From the NCBI RefSeq assembly GCF_036884845.1, contig NZ_CP145732.1:2480001-2544000 (forward strand): 64,000 nucleotides of DNA, read 5' to 3'. Made by a program: the position numbers and the translations under genes. The stretch comes from Pseudomonas sp. MAG733B (GTDB lineage Bacteria > Pseudomonadota > Gammaproteobacteria > Pseudomonadales > Pseudomonadaceae). Numbering within the stretch: the stretch's first letter is position 1; each line of letters begins with the position of its first letter. The notes below the pieces were generated by a model. It searched no databases, had not been told where the DNA came from, and saw only the letters and a program-made list of their open reading frames with translations. Of this stretch, positions 52,844 to 61,452 are shown one piece after another.

Positions 52844-53095
52844 ATGAGTGAAATGCTTGATACGCCGGTTGACGGCACCCTCGACGCCACCGGTCTCAAT
52901 TGCCCTGAGCCAGTGATGATGCTGCACCAGCATATCCGTGACCTGGCACCCGGTGGCCTGCTCAAGGTGATCGCGACCGACCCGTCGACCCGTCGCGATA
53001 TCCCCAAGTTCTGCGTGTTTCTTGACCACGAACTGGTGGCGCAACACGAAGACGCCGGTACCTATCTGTACTGGATTCGCAAGAAGTCCGATTAA
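52844..53095 (+). CDS. tusA: Sulfur transfer protein TusA
   Basis: An 83-residue sulfur carrier that passes persulfide sulfur for tRNA thiolation and molybdenum cofactor work. The catalytic C20 lies in the family motif LNCPEPVMM, followed by [16 protein letters not shown]. The ATG at 52844 gives the normal length; the upstream open frame runs into the REP doublet and is not coding. Confidence 0.95.
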   Translation: MSEMLDTPVDGTLDATGLNCPEPVMMLHQHIRDLAPGGLLKVIATDPSTRRDIPKFCVFLDHELVAQHEDAGTYLYWIRKKSD

Positions 53096-53103
53096 CGCGC
53101 CGC

Positions 53104-53137
53104 AAAAAAAAGACCTGCAAAAGCAGGTCTTTTTTTT
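53104..53137. terminator. Bidirectional terminator between tusA and the MATE gene
   Basis: AAAAAAAAGACCTGC-aaaa-GCAGGTCTTTTTTTT, a strong hairpin with A and T runs on both sides, between two convergent genes. Confidence 0.92.
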
Positions 53138-53143
53138 GTTCGG

Positions 53144-54553
53144 TTATCCCGCCGAGCGGCTCATGCGAATCCGTTTGCGCGCACTGCGCGTCAGGCGGAT
53201 TGACAGCATCAACGCCGCACAGCTCAAACCGGCAATCAGCCCTTCCCACAGCCCGTTCGGACCGCTGGCCGGACCGAACCAGTTGGTCAGCCCCAGCACG
53301 TAACCGACCGGCAGGCCGATGCCCCAATAGGCGAACAGCGTCAGGATCATCGTCACCCGAGTGTCCTGATAGCCACGCAATGCGCCCGCGCAAATTACCT
53401 GGATGGCATCGGAAAACTGGTACAGCGCGGCATACACAATCAGCATCGAGGCAATCTGGATCACAGCCTTGTCAGGCGTGTAGATCGAAGCGATAGGTTC
53501 GCGCAGGCACAAAATGAGCGTCGCCGAAAACGCCGCAAACACCAGTGCTGCACCAAGCCCGACCTTCGCCGCGAAGCGCGCCTGCCAAGGATTGCCGGCA
53601 CCGAGTGCCTGACCGACCCGCACAGTCACCGCCATGCCCAGCGAGTAAGGAATCATGAACAGCAGCGAGCTGATGTTCAGGGCGATCTGGTGACCGGCCA
53701 CTACTGTAGAACCGAGACTGCCGATCAACAGGGCGATGACCGCGAAGATGCTGGACTCGGCGAAGACGGCGATGCCGATCGGCAGGCCAATACTCATCAG
53801 GCGCTTTATCACGGCCCATTGCGGACGGTCGAAACGCACCAATACACGGGTGCGCGCATAGAACGGGGCCCAGAAAGTCCAGCCGGCCATGCTCAACGCC
53901 ATGAACCACATCACGATGCCGCTGGCCCAGCCGCAACCAACGCCGCCCAGGGCCGGTGCGCCGAAATGGCCATAGATCAACGCATAGTTCAACGGGATGT
54001 TCAGCAGCAGGCCGCTCAAGCCAATGACCATGCTCGGACGGGTACGACCCATGCCATCGCTGTAGCAGCGCAGCACGTAATAGAAAGCCATGCCGGGAAA
54101 GCCGAAGGCGATACCGTGCAGGTAACCCATGCTCGGTTCAATCAACTGCGGATCGACTTTCATCCAGTGCAGGATCGGCTCTGCGCTGAGCAGCAGGCCA
54201 CTGCCGATCAACCCGACACACAGTGCCAGCCACAACGCCTGGCGAACTAGTGGGCCGATCTCGTCAAACTGCCTGGCGCCAAAGCGTTGGGCGACTTTTG
54301 GCGTGGTCGCCAATAAAACGCCAGACATCAACAGGTAGACCGGAATCCAGATCGAGTTGCCCAGCGCTACCGAGGCCAGGTCCCGCGGGCTGACACGGCC
54401 GGCCATCACGGCATCGACGAAGCCCATGGCCGTGGTGGCCAGTTGCGCGACCATGATCGGCATGGCCAGGTTGAGCAAGCCTTTGAGCTCCACGCGTACG
54501 GGAGTCGTCCGCGCAGGAGCCGCGGCGACGGTGTTTTCAGTTACAGGATTCAA
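53144..54553 (-). CDS. MATE-family multidrug efflux transporter
   Basis: A protein of about 469 residues with twelve hydrophobic segments in two homologous halves (the first begins LLNLAMPIMVAQLATTAMGF, the second near RLMSIGLPIGIAVFAES). It should export cationic drugs using a sodium or proton gradient, like NorM/PmpM. No ATG is available; TTG 54553 (MNPVTENTVAAAP) is my choice from the usual N terminus, with TTG 54568 as alternative. It stands alone, divergent from pdxB. Confidence 0.9.
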   Translation of the reverse strand: MNPVTENTVAAAPARTTPVRVELKGLLNLAMPIMVAQLATTAMGFVDAVMAGRVSPRDLASVALGNSIWIPVYLLMSGVLLATTPKVAQRFGARQFDEIGPLVRQALWLALCVGLIGSGLLLSAEPILHWMKVDPQLIEPSMGYLHGIAFGFPGMAFYYVLRCYSDGMGRTRPSMVIGLSGLLLNIPLNYALIYGHFGAPALGGVGCGWASGIVMWFMALSMAGWTFWAPFYARTRVLVRFDRPQWAVIKRLMSIGLPIGIAVFAESSIFAVIALLIGSLGSTVVAGHQIALNISSLLFMIPYSLGMAVTVRVGQALGAGNPWQARFAAKVGLGAALVFAAFSATLILCLREPIASIYTPDKAVIQIASMLIVYAALYQFSDAIQVICAGALRGYQDTRVTMILTLFAYWGIGLPVGYVLGLTNWFGPASGPNGLWEGLIAGLSCAALMLSIRLTRSARKRIRMSRSAG

Positions 54554-54718
54554 TAGCAAAACGTCCAAAAGGGTTTTGATGCACAGGCGCGCATTCTACG
54601 CGTTGACGCAGTGGTCAGGAAAAGACCAGTGTTAGGGATTTGTAATCAGTTGCCAGCACCGTGCTAGGCGCGATGTGTCATCTACGCCTACACTGCCGAT
54701 CCGCCAAAGGAGCCTGCC

Positions 54719-55861
54719 ATGCTGATTGTTGCCGACGAAAATATCCCCCTGCTTGATGCCTTCTTCGAAGGTTTCGGTGAAATCCGCCGGGTGCCGGGAC
54801 GCTCAATCGACCGCGCCACCGTCGAACAGGCCGATGTATTGCTGGTGCGTTCGGTGACCAACGTCAACCGCGCCTTGCTCGAAGGCAGCAACGTGCGCTT
54901 TGTCGGCACCTGCACCATCGGCACCGATCACCTGGACAGGGATTACTTTCAACAGGCCGGCATCACCTGGTCCAGTGCACCGGGTTGCAATGCCCGGGGC
55001 GTGGTCGACTATGTGCTCGGCAGTCTGCTGACCCTGGCCGAAATCGAAGGCGTCGACCTGACCCGGCGCACGTACGGCGTGGTCGGTGCGGGTGAGGTGG
55101 GCGGGCGACTGGTCAAGGTCCTGCAAGGGCTGGGCTGGAAAGTGCTGGTTTGCGACCCGCCACGGCAAGCCGCTGAAGGTGGCGATTACGTCAGCCTGGA
55201 AGAGATCATCGAGCAGTGCGACGTGATCAGCCTGCACACGCCGCTGACCAAACAAGGCTCGCAGTCGACCTGGCACTTGTTCGATAAAAAGCGTTTGAAC
55301 CAACTCAAAACGGGCGCCTGGCTGATCAACGCCAGTCGTGGTCCAGTGGTCAATAACGCCGCTTTACGCGATGTGCTGTTGGAGCGCGAAGACCTGCAAG
55401 CGGTGCTCGATGTCTGGGAAGGCGAGCCGGAAGTCGATGTGGCGCTGGCTGAACTCTGCGTGCTGGCGACGCCGCACATTGCCGGCTACAGCCTCGATGG
55501 CAAGCAGCGCGGCACGGCGCAGATCTACCAGGCGTATTGCGATTTTCTCGGGCAACCAGCCCAAGTCAGCCTGAATGATTTGTTGCCGGCACCGTGGTTG
55601 TCGCAAGTGACCCTGAGCGCTGAAAGCGATCCGACCTGGGCGCTGGCGATGTTGTGCCGTGGCGTGTACGACCCGCGCCGCGACGATGCGGATTTCCGCC
55701 GCAGCCTTGTAGGCAGTGTGAGCGAGCAGCGTGCGGCGTTCGATGTGTTGCGCAAGAACTATCCATCGCGGCGGGAGATTGATGGGTTGCAGGTGCGGAT
55801 TGATGGGGATGCGCCTGAGTTGCAGAGGATTGTGGCGGCGTTGGGTGCGACAACGCTCTAA
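54719..55861 (+). CDS. pdxB: Erythronate-4-phosphate dehydrogenase
   Basis: A 380-residue D-2-hydroxyacid dehydrogenase of the pyridoxal phosphate pathway. The NAD-binding motif [14 protein letters not shown] starts near residue 119, with the catalytic set R (INASRGPVV), E and H ([14 protein letters not shown]) in order. The C-terminal dimerisation domain of PdxB (from about residue 285) separates it from other family members. GGAG seven bases before ATG 54719. Confidence 0.96.
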   Translation: MLIVADENIPLLDAFFEGFGEIRRVPGRSIDRATVEQADVLLVRSVTNVNRALLEGSNVRFVGTCTIGTDHLDRDYFQQAGITWSSAPGCNARGVVDYVLGSLLTLAEIEGVDLTRRTYGVVGAGEVGGRLVKVLQGLGWKVLVCDPPRQAAEGGDYVSLEEIIEQCDVISLHTPLTKQGSQSTWHLFDKKRLNQLKTGAWLINASRGPVVNNAALRDVLLEREDLQAVLDVWEGEPEVDVALAELCVLATPHIAGYSLDGKQRGTAQIYQAYCDFLGQPAQVSLNDLLPAPWLSQVTLSAESDPTWALAMLCRGVYDPRRDDADFRRSLVGSVSEQRAAFDVLRKNYPSRREIDGLQVRIDGDAPELQRIVAALGATTL

Positions 55862-55887
55862 CGATACAAGCCTTGCAGACATAAAAA

Positions 55888-55909
55888 ACCCGGCCATCAT
55901 GGGCCGGGT
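55888..55909 (-). terminator. Terminator of the small minus-strand gene
   Basis: ACCCGGCC / GGCCGGGT with a six-base loop; on the minus strand it is followed by TTTTTT, so it ends the 59-residue gene. The run of A before it may let it serve pdxB less well. Confidence 0.75.
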
Positions 55910-55929
55910 CAATGAAGACGGTGGCTATA

Positions 55930-56109
55930 TCACTCTTGTTCGGCAGGCTTGACCAATCGCTTTTCCAGCTCGCTGCAAGCTTGCTGGATCATGTCTTCAG
56001 TGATCGGTACTTCGCGGCCCTGTTCATCGATAATCGAGCATCCCAGAGACTGGTCTGGCTGCGTGCGGATCACTTGAATCTTGTCATCGCTGCTGTTTTG
56101 CAAGGACAT
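55930..56109 (-). CDS. Small conserved-looking protein of unknown function
   Basis: A 59-residue acidic protein (begins MSLQNSSDDKIQVIRTQPDQ, ends in KRLVKPAEQE) with one cysteine and no membrane segment. GGAG seven bases before ATG 56109 and a good terminator after the stop show that it is a real gene. From memory pseudomonads carry a similar uncharacterised short gene, but no function is known to me. It is convergent with pdxB and divergent from the ABC exporter. Confidence 0.75.
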   Translation of the reverse strand: MSLQNSSDDKIQVIRTQPDQSLGCSIIDEQGREVPITEDMIQQACSELEKRLVKPAEQE

Positions 56110-56368
56110 GGCCTGTCTCCTCATCAGGTTGTGTGCTTACTGTAGAACCACCAGGTGACCAGGCTGTGACAACTCCCTGCGATCTCTCCGTGGCGGCAAT
56201 ACCAGTCCACCAGAAATACCGCGCCGTTGCCACCCGGACCTTAGACCAATAGCGTCTATGGCCTAGTCTTGGTGGTCATAATTAACCTGACTCATTGTGA
56301 TTTACCAAGTTCCACTCCATTGATCGGTGTGGGTTGCCCCTTCAATAGCTCCACCCTGGATGATGTCC

Positions 56369-58135
56369 ATGCTCACAGTTCGTCACCGCCGCGCCATTCG
56401 CCTGGCCAGCCGTTTCATCGCGCCTTATCGCTGGCACGCTTTCGGGGCCTTGCTTGCGTTGATTGTCACGGCGGGCATCACTCTGTCCATGGGGCAGGGC
56501 ATTCGTCTGCTGGTGGATCAGGGTTTCATGACCCAGTCCCCGCATTTGCTCAACCAGACCATCGGTTTGTTCATGCTGCTGGTGATTGGCCTTGCGGTCG
56601 GCACGTTTGCCCGGTTTTATCTGGTGTCATGGATCGGCGAGCGCTGCGTTGCCGACATCCGCCGTCAGGTGTTCAATCATCTGATCTACCTGCATCCGGG
56701 TTTCTACGAAAACAACCGCAGTTCCGAAATCCAGTCGCGGCTGACCGCCGATACCACGCTGCTGCAATCAGTGATCGGCTCTTCGCTGTCGCTGTTTTTG
56801 CGCAATTTGCTGATGGTGATCGGCGGGATCGTCCTGCTGTTTATCACCAACCCCAAACTCACCAGCATCGTGGTGGTCGCTTTGCCGTTGGTGATCGCGC
56901 CGATCCTGATCTTCGGCCGGCGGGTGCGCAACCTGTCGCGCCTGAGTCAGGACCGGATCGCCGATATCGGCAGCTATGTCTCCGAAACCCTCGGCCAGAT
57001 CAAGACCGTGCAGGCCTACAACCACCAGGTCCAGGACGAGCAGCGTTTTGCCGTGACCGTGGAGGAAGCGTTCAACACCGCGCGCAAACGCATTTTCCAG
57101 CGGGCCTGGTTGATCACTCTGGTGATCGTGCTGGTGCTGGGCGCCGTGGGCGTGATGCTTTGGGTCGGCGGCATGGATGTGATGGCCGGGCGAATTTCCG
57201 CCGGGGAGCTGGCAGCGTTTGTCTTCTACAGCCTGATTGTGGGCAGTGCGTTCGGCACCTTGAGTGAGGTGATCGGCGAATTGCAGCGCGCGGCTGGCGC
57301 GGCGGAACGCATCGCCGAATTGCTGCGTTCGGAAAACATCATCCTGCCACCGACGACTAATCTGGTGACCTTGCCCGCGCGGGTGAAGGGCGATCTGCTG
57401 TTGCAAGACGTGCGTTTTTCCTACCCGTCACGTCCCGAAAGCTTTGCCGTCGATGGCTTGAATCTGACGGTCAGGGCCGGCGAAACCCTGGCCTTGGTCG
57501 GACCGTCCGGCGCGGGCAAGTCGACGGTGTATGACTTGTTGCTGCGCTTCTACGACCCTGTTGAAGGCCGCATCCTGCTCGATGGCACGCCGCTGACCCA
57601 ACTCGATCCGCTGGACCTGCGGCGCTGCTTCGCATTGGTCTCGCAAACCCCGGCGCTGTTTTTCGGCAGCATTGAAGAAAACATCCGCTACGGCAACCCC
57701 GGCGCGACGTTGGCCGAGGTCCAGGAAGCGGCAAAAATCGCCTACGCCCACGACTTCATCGAAGCGATGCCCAACGGTTATCAGACCCATCTGGGCGATG
57801 GTGGCCTCGGCTTGTCCGGCGGCCAACGCCAACGCCTGGCCATCGCCCGAGCGCTGCTGGTGGATGCGCCCATCCTGCTGCTCGACGAAGCCACCAGCGC
57901 CCTCGATGCCCAAAGCGAACACCTGATCCAGCAAGCCCTGCCGAGCCTGATGAAAAACCGCACGACCCTGGTCATCGCCCATCGGCTGGCCACGGTGAAA
58001 AACGCCGACCGCATCGCCGTGATGGATCAAGGCAAACTGGTGGCGGTGGGCACGCATCAAGAGCTGATCGCGAGCAATGCGCTGTATGCGCGGTTGGCGG
58101 CGTTGCAGTTCAATGATGGACATGAGGCTGCGTGA
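56369..58135 (+). CDS. ABC exporter, fused membrane and ATPase domains
   Basis: A half-transporter of about 588 residues, MsbA/LmrA-like. Six membrane segments fill residues about 20-310; the ATPase has GPSGAGKST (about 378-386), the signature LSGGQRQRLAIARAL (from about 482), Walker B LLLDEATSALD and the switch AHRLATV. It should work as a homodimer and export a lipid or hydrophobic compound. ATG 56369 (MLTVRHRRAIR) has GGA eight bases upstream; ATG 56360 is an alternative. Followed by the Fic gene after 68 bases. Confidence 0.9.
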   Translation: MLTVRHRRAIRLASRFIAPYRWHAFGALLALIVTAGITLSMGQGIRLLVDQGFMTQSPHLLNQTIGLFMLLVIGLAVGTFARFYLVSWIGERCVADIRRQVFNHLIYLHPGFYENNRSSEIQSRLTADTTLLQSVIGSSLSLFLRNLLMVIGGIVLLFITNPKLTSIVVVALPLVIAPILIFGRRVRNLSRLSQDRIADIGSYVSETLGQIKTVQAYNHQVQDEQRFAVTVEEAFNTARKRIFQRAWLITLVIVLVLGAVGVMLWVGGMDVMAGRISAGELAAFVFYSLIVGSAFGTLSEVIGELQRAAGAAERIAELLRSENIILPPTTNLVTLPARVKGDLLLQDVRFSYPSRPESFAVDGLNLTVRAGETLALVGPSGAGKSTVYDLLLRFYDPVEGRILLDGTPLTQLDPLDLRRCFALVSQTPALFFGSIEENIRYGNPGATLAEVQEAAKIAYAHDFIEAMPNGYQTHLGDGGLGLSGGQRQRLAIARALLVDAPILLLDEATSALDAQSEHLIQQALPSLMKNRTTLVIAHRLATVKNADRIAVMDQGKLVAVGTHQELIASNALYARLAALQFNDGHEAA

Positions 58136-58203
58136 ATGGGTGCTGCTGAATGCTGCCCGGTTCGGGCATTATGTCGTCTTCAGTCGTGAGCCCGGATGAG
58201 GAT

Positions 58204-59238
58204 ATGAGCCGTTACCAACCACCGTTGACCCTGACTTCAAAAATGTTGTCGCTGATCGCTGAAATCAGTGAGCAGATCGGTCAGCTAACGGCTATGGACG
58301 AACGCCTGCAGACTCCTCAGTTGCGTCGTGGCAATCGGATACGAACGATTCAGGCGTCCTTGGCCATCGAGAACAACACCCTTAGCGTTGAGCAAGTGAC
58401 AGCTGTTCTCGCAGGGCAGCGCGTTCTGGGATTGCCTCGCGAAATCCAGGAAGTGCGTAATGCCTTCGCTGCTTACGAAGCCATGCCAGACTGGCAGCCC
58501 AGCAGTCGAATCGACTTGCTTCAAGCCCATGAGTTGCTGATGGGTGGATTGATTGACGATTTTGGCCAGTTTCGTCGAGCCGGTGTGGGCATCTACCGTG
58601 GCGACAAACTGGTCCACATGGCACCGCCGCCAAGTCGCGTTGCGCATTTGATTGATGACTTGTTGGCGTGGCTTGCCGCCTCTGATTGGCATCCATTGAT
58701 CACAAGCTGTGTATTCCATTACGAGTTCGAGTTCATCCATCCCTTCGCCGATGGCAACGGCCGCATGGGGCGTCTTTGGCAGACACTGATACTCAGTCAG
58801 TGGCGTCCGGTATTGTCTTACTTGCCAGTCGAAGCGGTCATTCGGGACCAGCAGGACGCTTACTACACAGCGTTGTCAGCTGCGGATCAGTTGGCTGAAT
58901 CGACTCCGTTCGTAGAGTTCATGCTGCAAGCACTGAGCACTGCGCTTGAGGAGGCAGTTCTTGGTGAGCCAACAAGCGACCCAGTAACTGATCCAGTAAG
59001 CGACCCAGTAAGGAAATTGCTTTCTACATTGCACCGTAACGGCCCGCGTAAAATCAGTGATTTGATGGCTGACGTCGGATTGGCCCACAAGGCGAACTTT
59101 CGGGCGAACTATCTCAGGCCTGCATTGGCGAACGAATTGATAGAAATGACCCATCCAGAATCGCCAAACAGTCCGGTTCAGAAGTATCGCCTGACTCAGC
59201 TTGGCGAACAGGCTGTCGCACAACTCAAGTCGGCGTAG
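58204..59238 (+). CDS. Class II Fic-domain protein (putative AMP transferase)
   Basis: A 344-residue Fic protein. The active-site motif HPFADGNGRMGR is complete (179-190), so it can probably move AMP to hydroxyl groups. The N-terminal inhibitory helix motif S52-LAI-E56-N57 matches the class II type, where the inhibitor is in the same chain. A linker with three DPV units (259-269) leads to a C-terminal winged-helix domain. The start MSRYQPPLTLT at 58204 matches the family; upstream in-frame ATGs are less likely. Target unknown; it may follow the ABC exporter in one transcript. Confidence 0.9.
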   Translation: MSRYQPPLTLTSKMLSLIAEISEQIGQLTAMDERLQTPQLRRGNRIRTIQASLAIENNTLSVEQVTAVLAGQRVLGLPREIQEVRNAFAAYEAMPDWQPSSRIDLLQAHELLMGGLIDDFGQFRRAGVGIYRGDKLVHMAPPPSRVAHLIDDLLAWLAASDWHPLITSCVFHYEFEFIHPFADGNGRMGRLWQTLILSQWRPVLSYLPVEAVIRDQQDAYYTALSAADQLAESTPFVEFMLQALSTALEEAVLGEPTSDPVTDPVSDPVRKLLSTLHRNGPRKISDLMADVGLAHKANFRANYLRPALANELIEMTHPESPNSPVQKYRLTQLGEQAVAQLKSA

Positions 59239-59255
59239 ACGCTTTGAATGCAACG

Positions 59256-59290
59256 AAAAATGCCCGCATCAGTCGATGCGGGCATTTTTG
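59256..59290. terminator. Bidirectional terminator between the Fic gene and slt
   Basis: AAAAATGCCCGCATC-agtc-GATGCGGGCATTTTTG, a perfect 15-base stem between convergent genes. Confidence 0.92.
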
Positions 59291-59310
59291 TCAGTGCGCC
59301 AGGCCAACGA

Positions 59311-61239
59311 TCACTGATCGTCGAAATACCGCTCATGCCAATCCACGATCGGCTGTGGTGCGTTGAGCTTCTGGCCGTAGATCACCGAGTACGACAAGAC
59401 GTTTTGCACGTACTGGCGGGTTTCGTCGAACGGGATGCTTTCAACCCACACATCGAAACTCAGGTGATCCGCGCCGCGCAGCCATTGGCGCACGCGGCCT
59501 GGGCCGGCGTTGTAGGCGGCGGAGGCGAGAACGCGGTTGCCGTTGAACTGGCTGTGGACCTGGCTCAGGTACGCGGCGCCGAGCTGGATGTTTTTGTCCG
59601 GATCGAACAACTGCTGCGGCGAGGCATACGGAATGCTGAACTTGCGCGCGGTTTCCTTGGCGGTGGCGGGCATCAACTGCATCAGGCCGCTGGCGCCGAC
59701 ACTGGAGCGGGCGTCGTCCATGAAGGCGCTTTCCTGGCGGGTGATGGCGAACGCCCAGCTTGGATGCAAGCCACGATTCTTCGCTTCACGCACCAACGTG
59801 TTGCGGTGGGCCATCGGGAAGCGGATATCCAGATCGTCCCAATATTGCGCCTGACTGATTGTGCGAATGGCCGGGAAATACCATTTCAGGTCGTAGGCCA
59901 GTTTTGCCTGGGCGACCATTTCGTCACGGCTGAAGTGGCGGCTGACGTGATACCACTCGCGTCGGCCATCGACGATCTGCCCTCGGGCGTGGAACTCCAG
60001 AGCGCGGCGTATACCGGGGGTGTTGCGCACTTTATTGATCAGCGCCTGGCTCATCACCAGCGGTTTGTTGTTCAACGAATAGGGCGATTGCGAGCGATCC
60101 GCCGCGAGAAATCCATAGAAGTCACGTTCGCGGGCGAGGCTTTTGTAAAGGGATTGCGGTTCCGGGCTTTGCGGTTGCGCCAGCTCCAGGGTGCGGGCCT
60201 GCCAGTAGCGCCAGCGGTTGGTGGTGGCCAGATCCTGTGGCAGACGGCGGGTCAACTGATAGGCGTCGTCCCAACGGGCCAGGCGCAATAACAGGCGCAA
60301 ACGCCATTCGGACACGGTGTTGTCGCGCAATTCCGGGTCGTACTTGGTCATCATCTCCAGCGCACGGCTGTCGAAACGCTTGGCGAGCGTCAGCCCGATT
60401 TCTCTGGCGATGGCGACCTTTTCATCACGGGAGAAATGCATGCTGCTGGCGTACCCGTCCAGCAGGTTCATGGCCTTGTCGGGGTCTTGGCGAGCGAGGC
60501 GGCGCAGGCCAAGGCTGACCACGTCGGACATCGGTTCGTCGGCCGGAGTGAAGCGCGATGGCTGATTCAACAGTTCCGGGTTCTGCGCTACATCCACCAG
60601 CAAGCGGCCGCGAGGGGCGAGGGTGGTCAGGCCGTTGGTCAGGCTGTTGGCCAGTGGGTAATTGCGCGCCTGGGCCGCGAGTTTGGTGCGTTCCCAGCGT
60701 TTTTGTTCGGTCAGTTGGCCATCGGCGGCCCACATGCCGAACAGCGTGTCACAGGCTTCCGGTTGCGATTTTCCGGTCAGCCAGAGCTTGTTGGCGTTGG
60801 CATAACCTTCGGTTTTGAGGTTGTGGCTGATCTGGTATTGCGCATTCAGGCAATCCAGTTCGGTGAAATTCATTTTCGGATCGTAGTACTTGACGAACGT
60901 TGCCCAGTCGCCGCGCTCGGCCAGCCAGCGCAACCAGCGCAGTTTCATCCAGTTGGCTTGTGGCAGGTCGCCATGTTCAGCGAGGAATTTTTCGATTTCG
61001 GCATTGCTTGCGGTTTTCAGGCGCGCGGTCAGCTCGTCATACGCCAGGTACGGTTCCAGCGGATAATCGGCCAAGGCCTGGCTGTAACGGAAGTAAGGAC
61101 CGCTATCGCCTTTGGCCAAGGCGCGCTTGGCTTCATCGTAATACTGGCGTTGGGTGGACAGGTCCACCGCTTGGGCGGTCTGAACGGCAGCGGCAGAGAG
61201 TAAAAAACAGGACAAAAGCTTGAAGAGGCGACTGCGCAT
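59311..61239 (-). CDS. slt: Soluble lytic murein transglycosylase
   Basis: A 642-residue periplasmic enzyme that cleaves peptidoglycan glycan strands with formation of 1,6-anhydromuramic acid. A signal peptide (RLFKLLSCFLLSAAAVQTAQA) precedes a long helical superhelix domain; the catalytic SLT domain has the ITRQESAFMDDARSSVGASG motif with the catalytic glutamate near residue 501 and LMQLMPATAKE. The ATG at 61239 is preferred over in-frame starts at 61254 and 61287 because it places the basic residues directly before the signal core. Confidence 0.94.
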   Translation of the reverse strand: MRSRLFKLLSCFLLSAAAVQTAQAVDLSTQRQYYDEAKRALAKGDSGPYFRYSQALADYPLEPYLAYDELTARLKTASNAEIEKFLAEHGDLPQANWMKLRWLRWLAERGDWATFVKYYDPKMNFTELDCLNAQYQISHNLKTEGYANANKLWLTGKSQPEACDTLFGMWAADGQLTEQKRWERTKLAAQARNYPLANSLTNGLTTLAPRGRLLVDVAQNPELLNQPSRFTPADEPMSDVVSLGLRRLARQDPDKAMNLLDGYASSMHFSRDEKVAIAREIGLTLAKRFDSRALEMMTKYDPELRDNTVSEWRLRLLLRLARWDDAYQLTRRLPQDLATTNRWRYWQARTLELAQPQSPEPQSLYKSLARERDFYGFLAADRSQSPYSLNNKPLVMSQALINKVRNTPGIRRALEFHARGQIVDGRREWYHVSRHFSRDEMVAQAKLAYDLKWYFPAIRTISQAQYWDDLDIRFPMAHRNTLVREAKNRGLHPSWAFAITRQESAFMDDARSSVGASGLMQLMPATAKETARKFSIPYASPQQLFDPDKNIQLGAAYLSQVHSQFNGNRVLASAAYNAGPGRVRQWLRGADHLSFDVWVESIPFDETRQYVQNVLSYSVIYGQKLNAPQPIVDWHERYFDDQ

Positions 61240-61452
61240 GAGACGTCCGGGCATAAAAAACATGACAAGTGCGGGCGATGGCCACACTGAATTATCCGTA
61301 GCTTAGCCTTTTGCCAGCAGCAGGCGAAAGCTTTGCGGACCTGTCTGCATCAGTTCGCAACATTTGTTGTGCAGAGTGCTTCGACAGTGAAATTGCCGGC
61401 CTTCTGAAGCCTTGATTCAGGTAGAATGCGCGCCCGGTTTTTGGAGAAGCTC

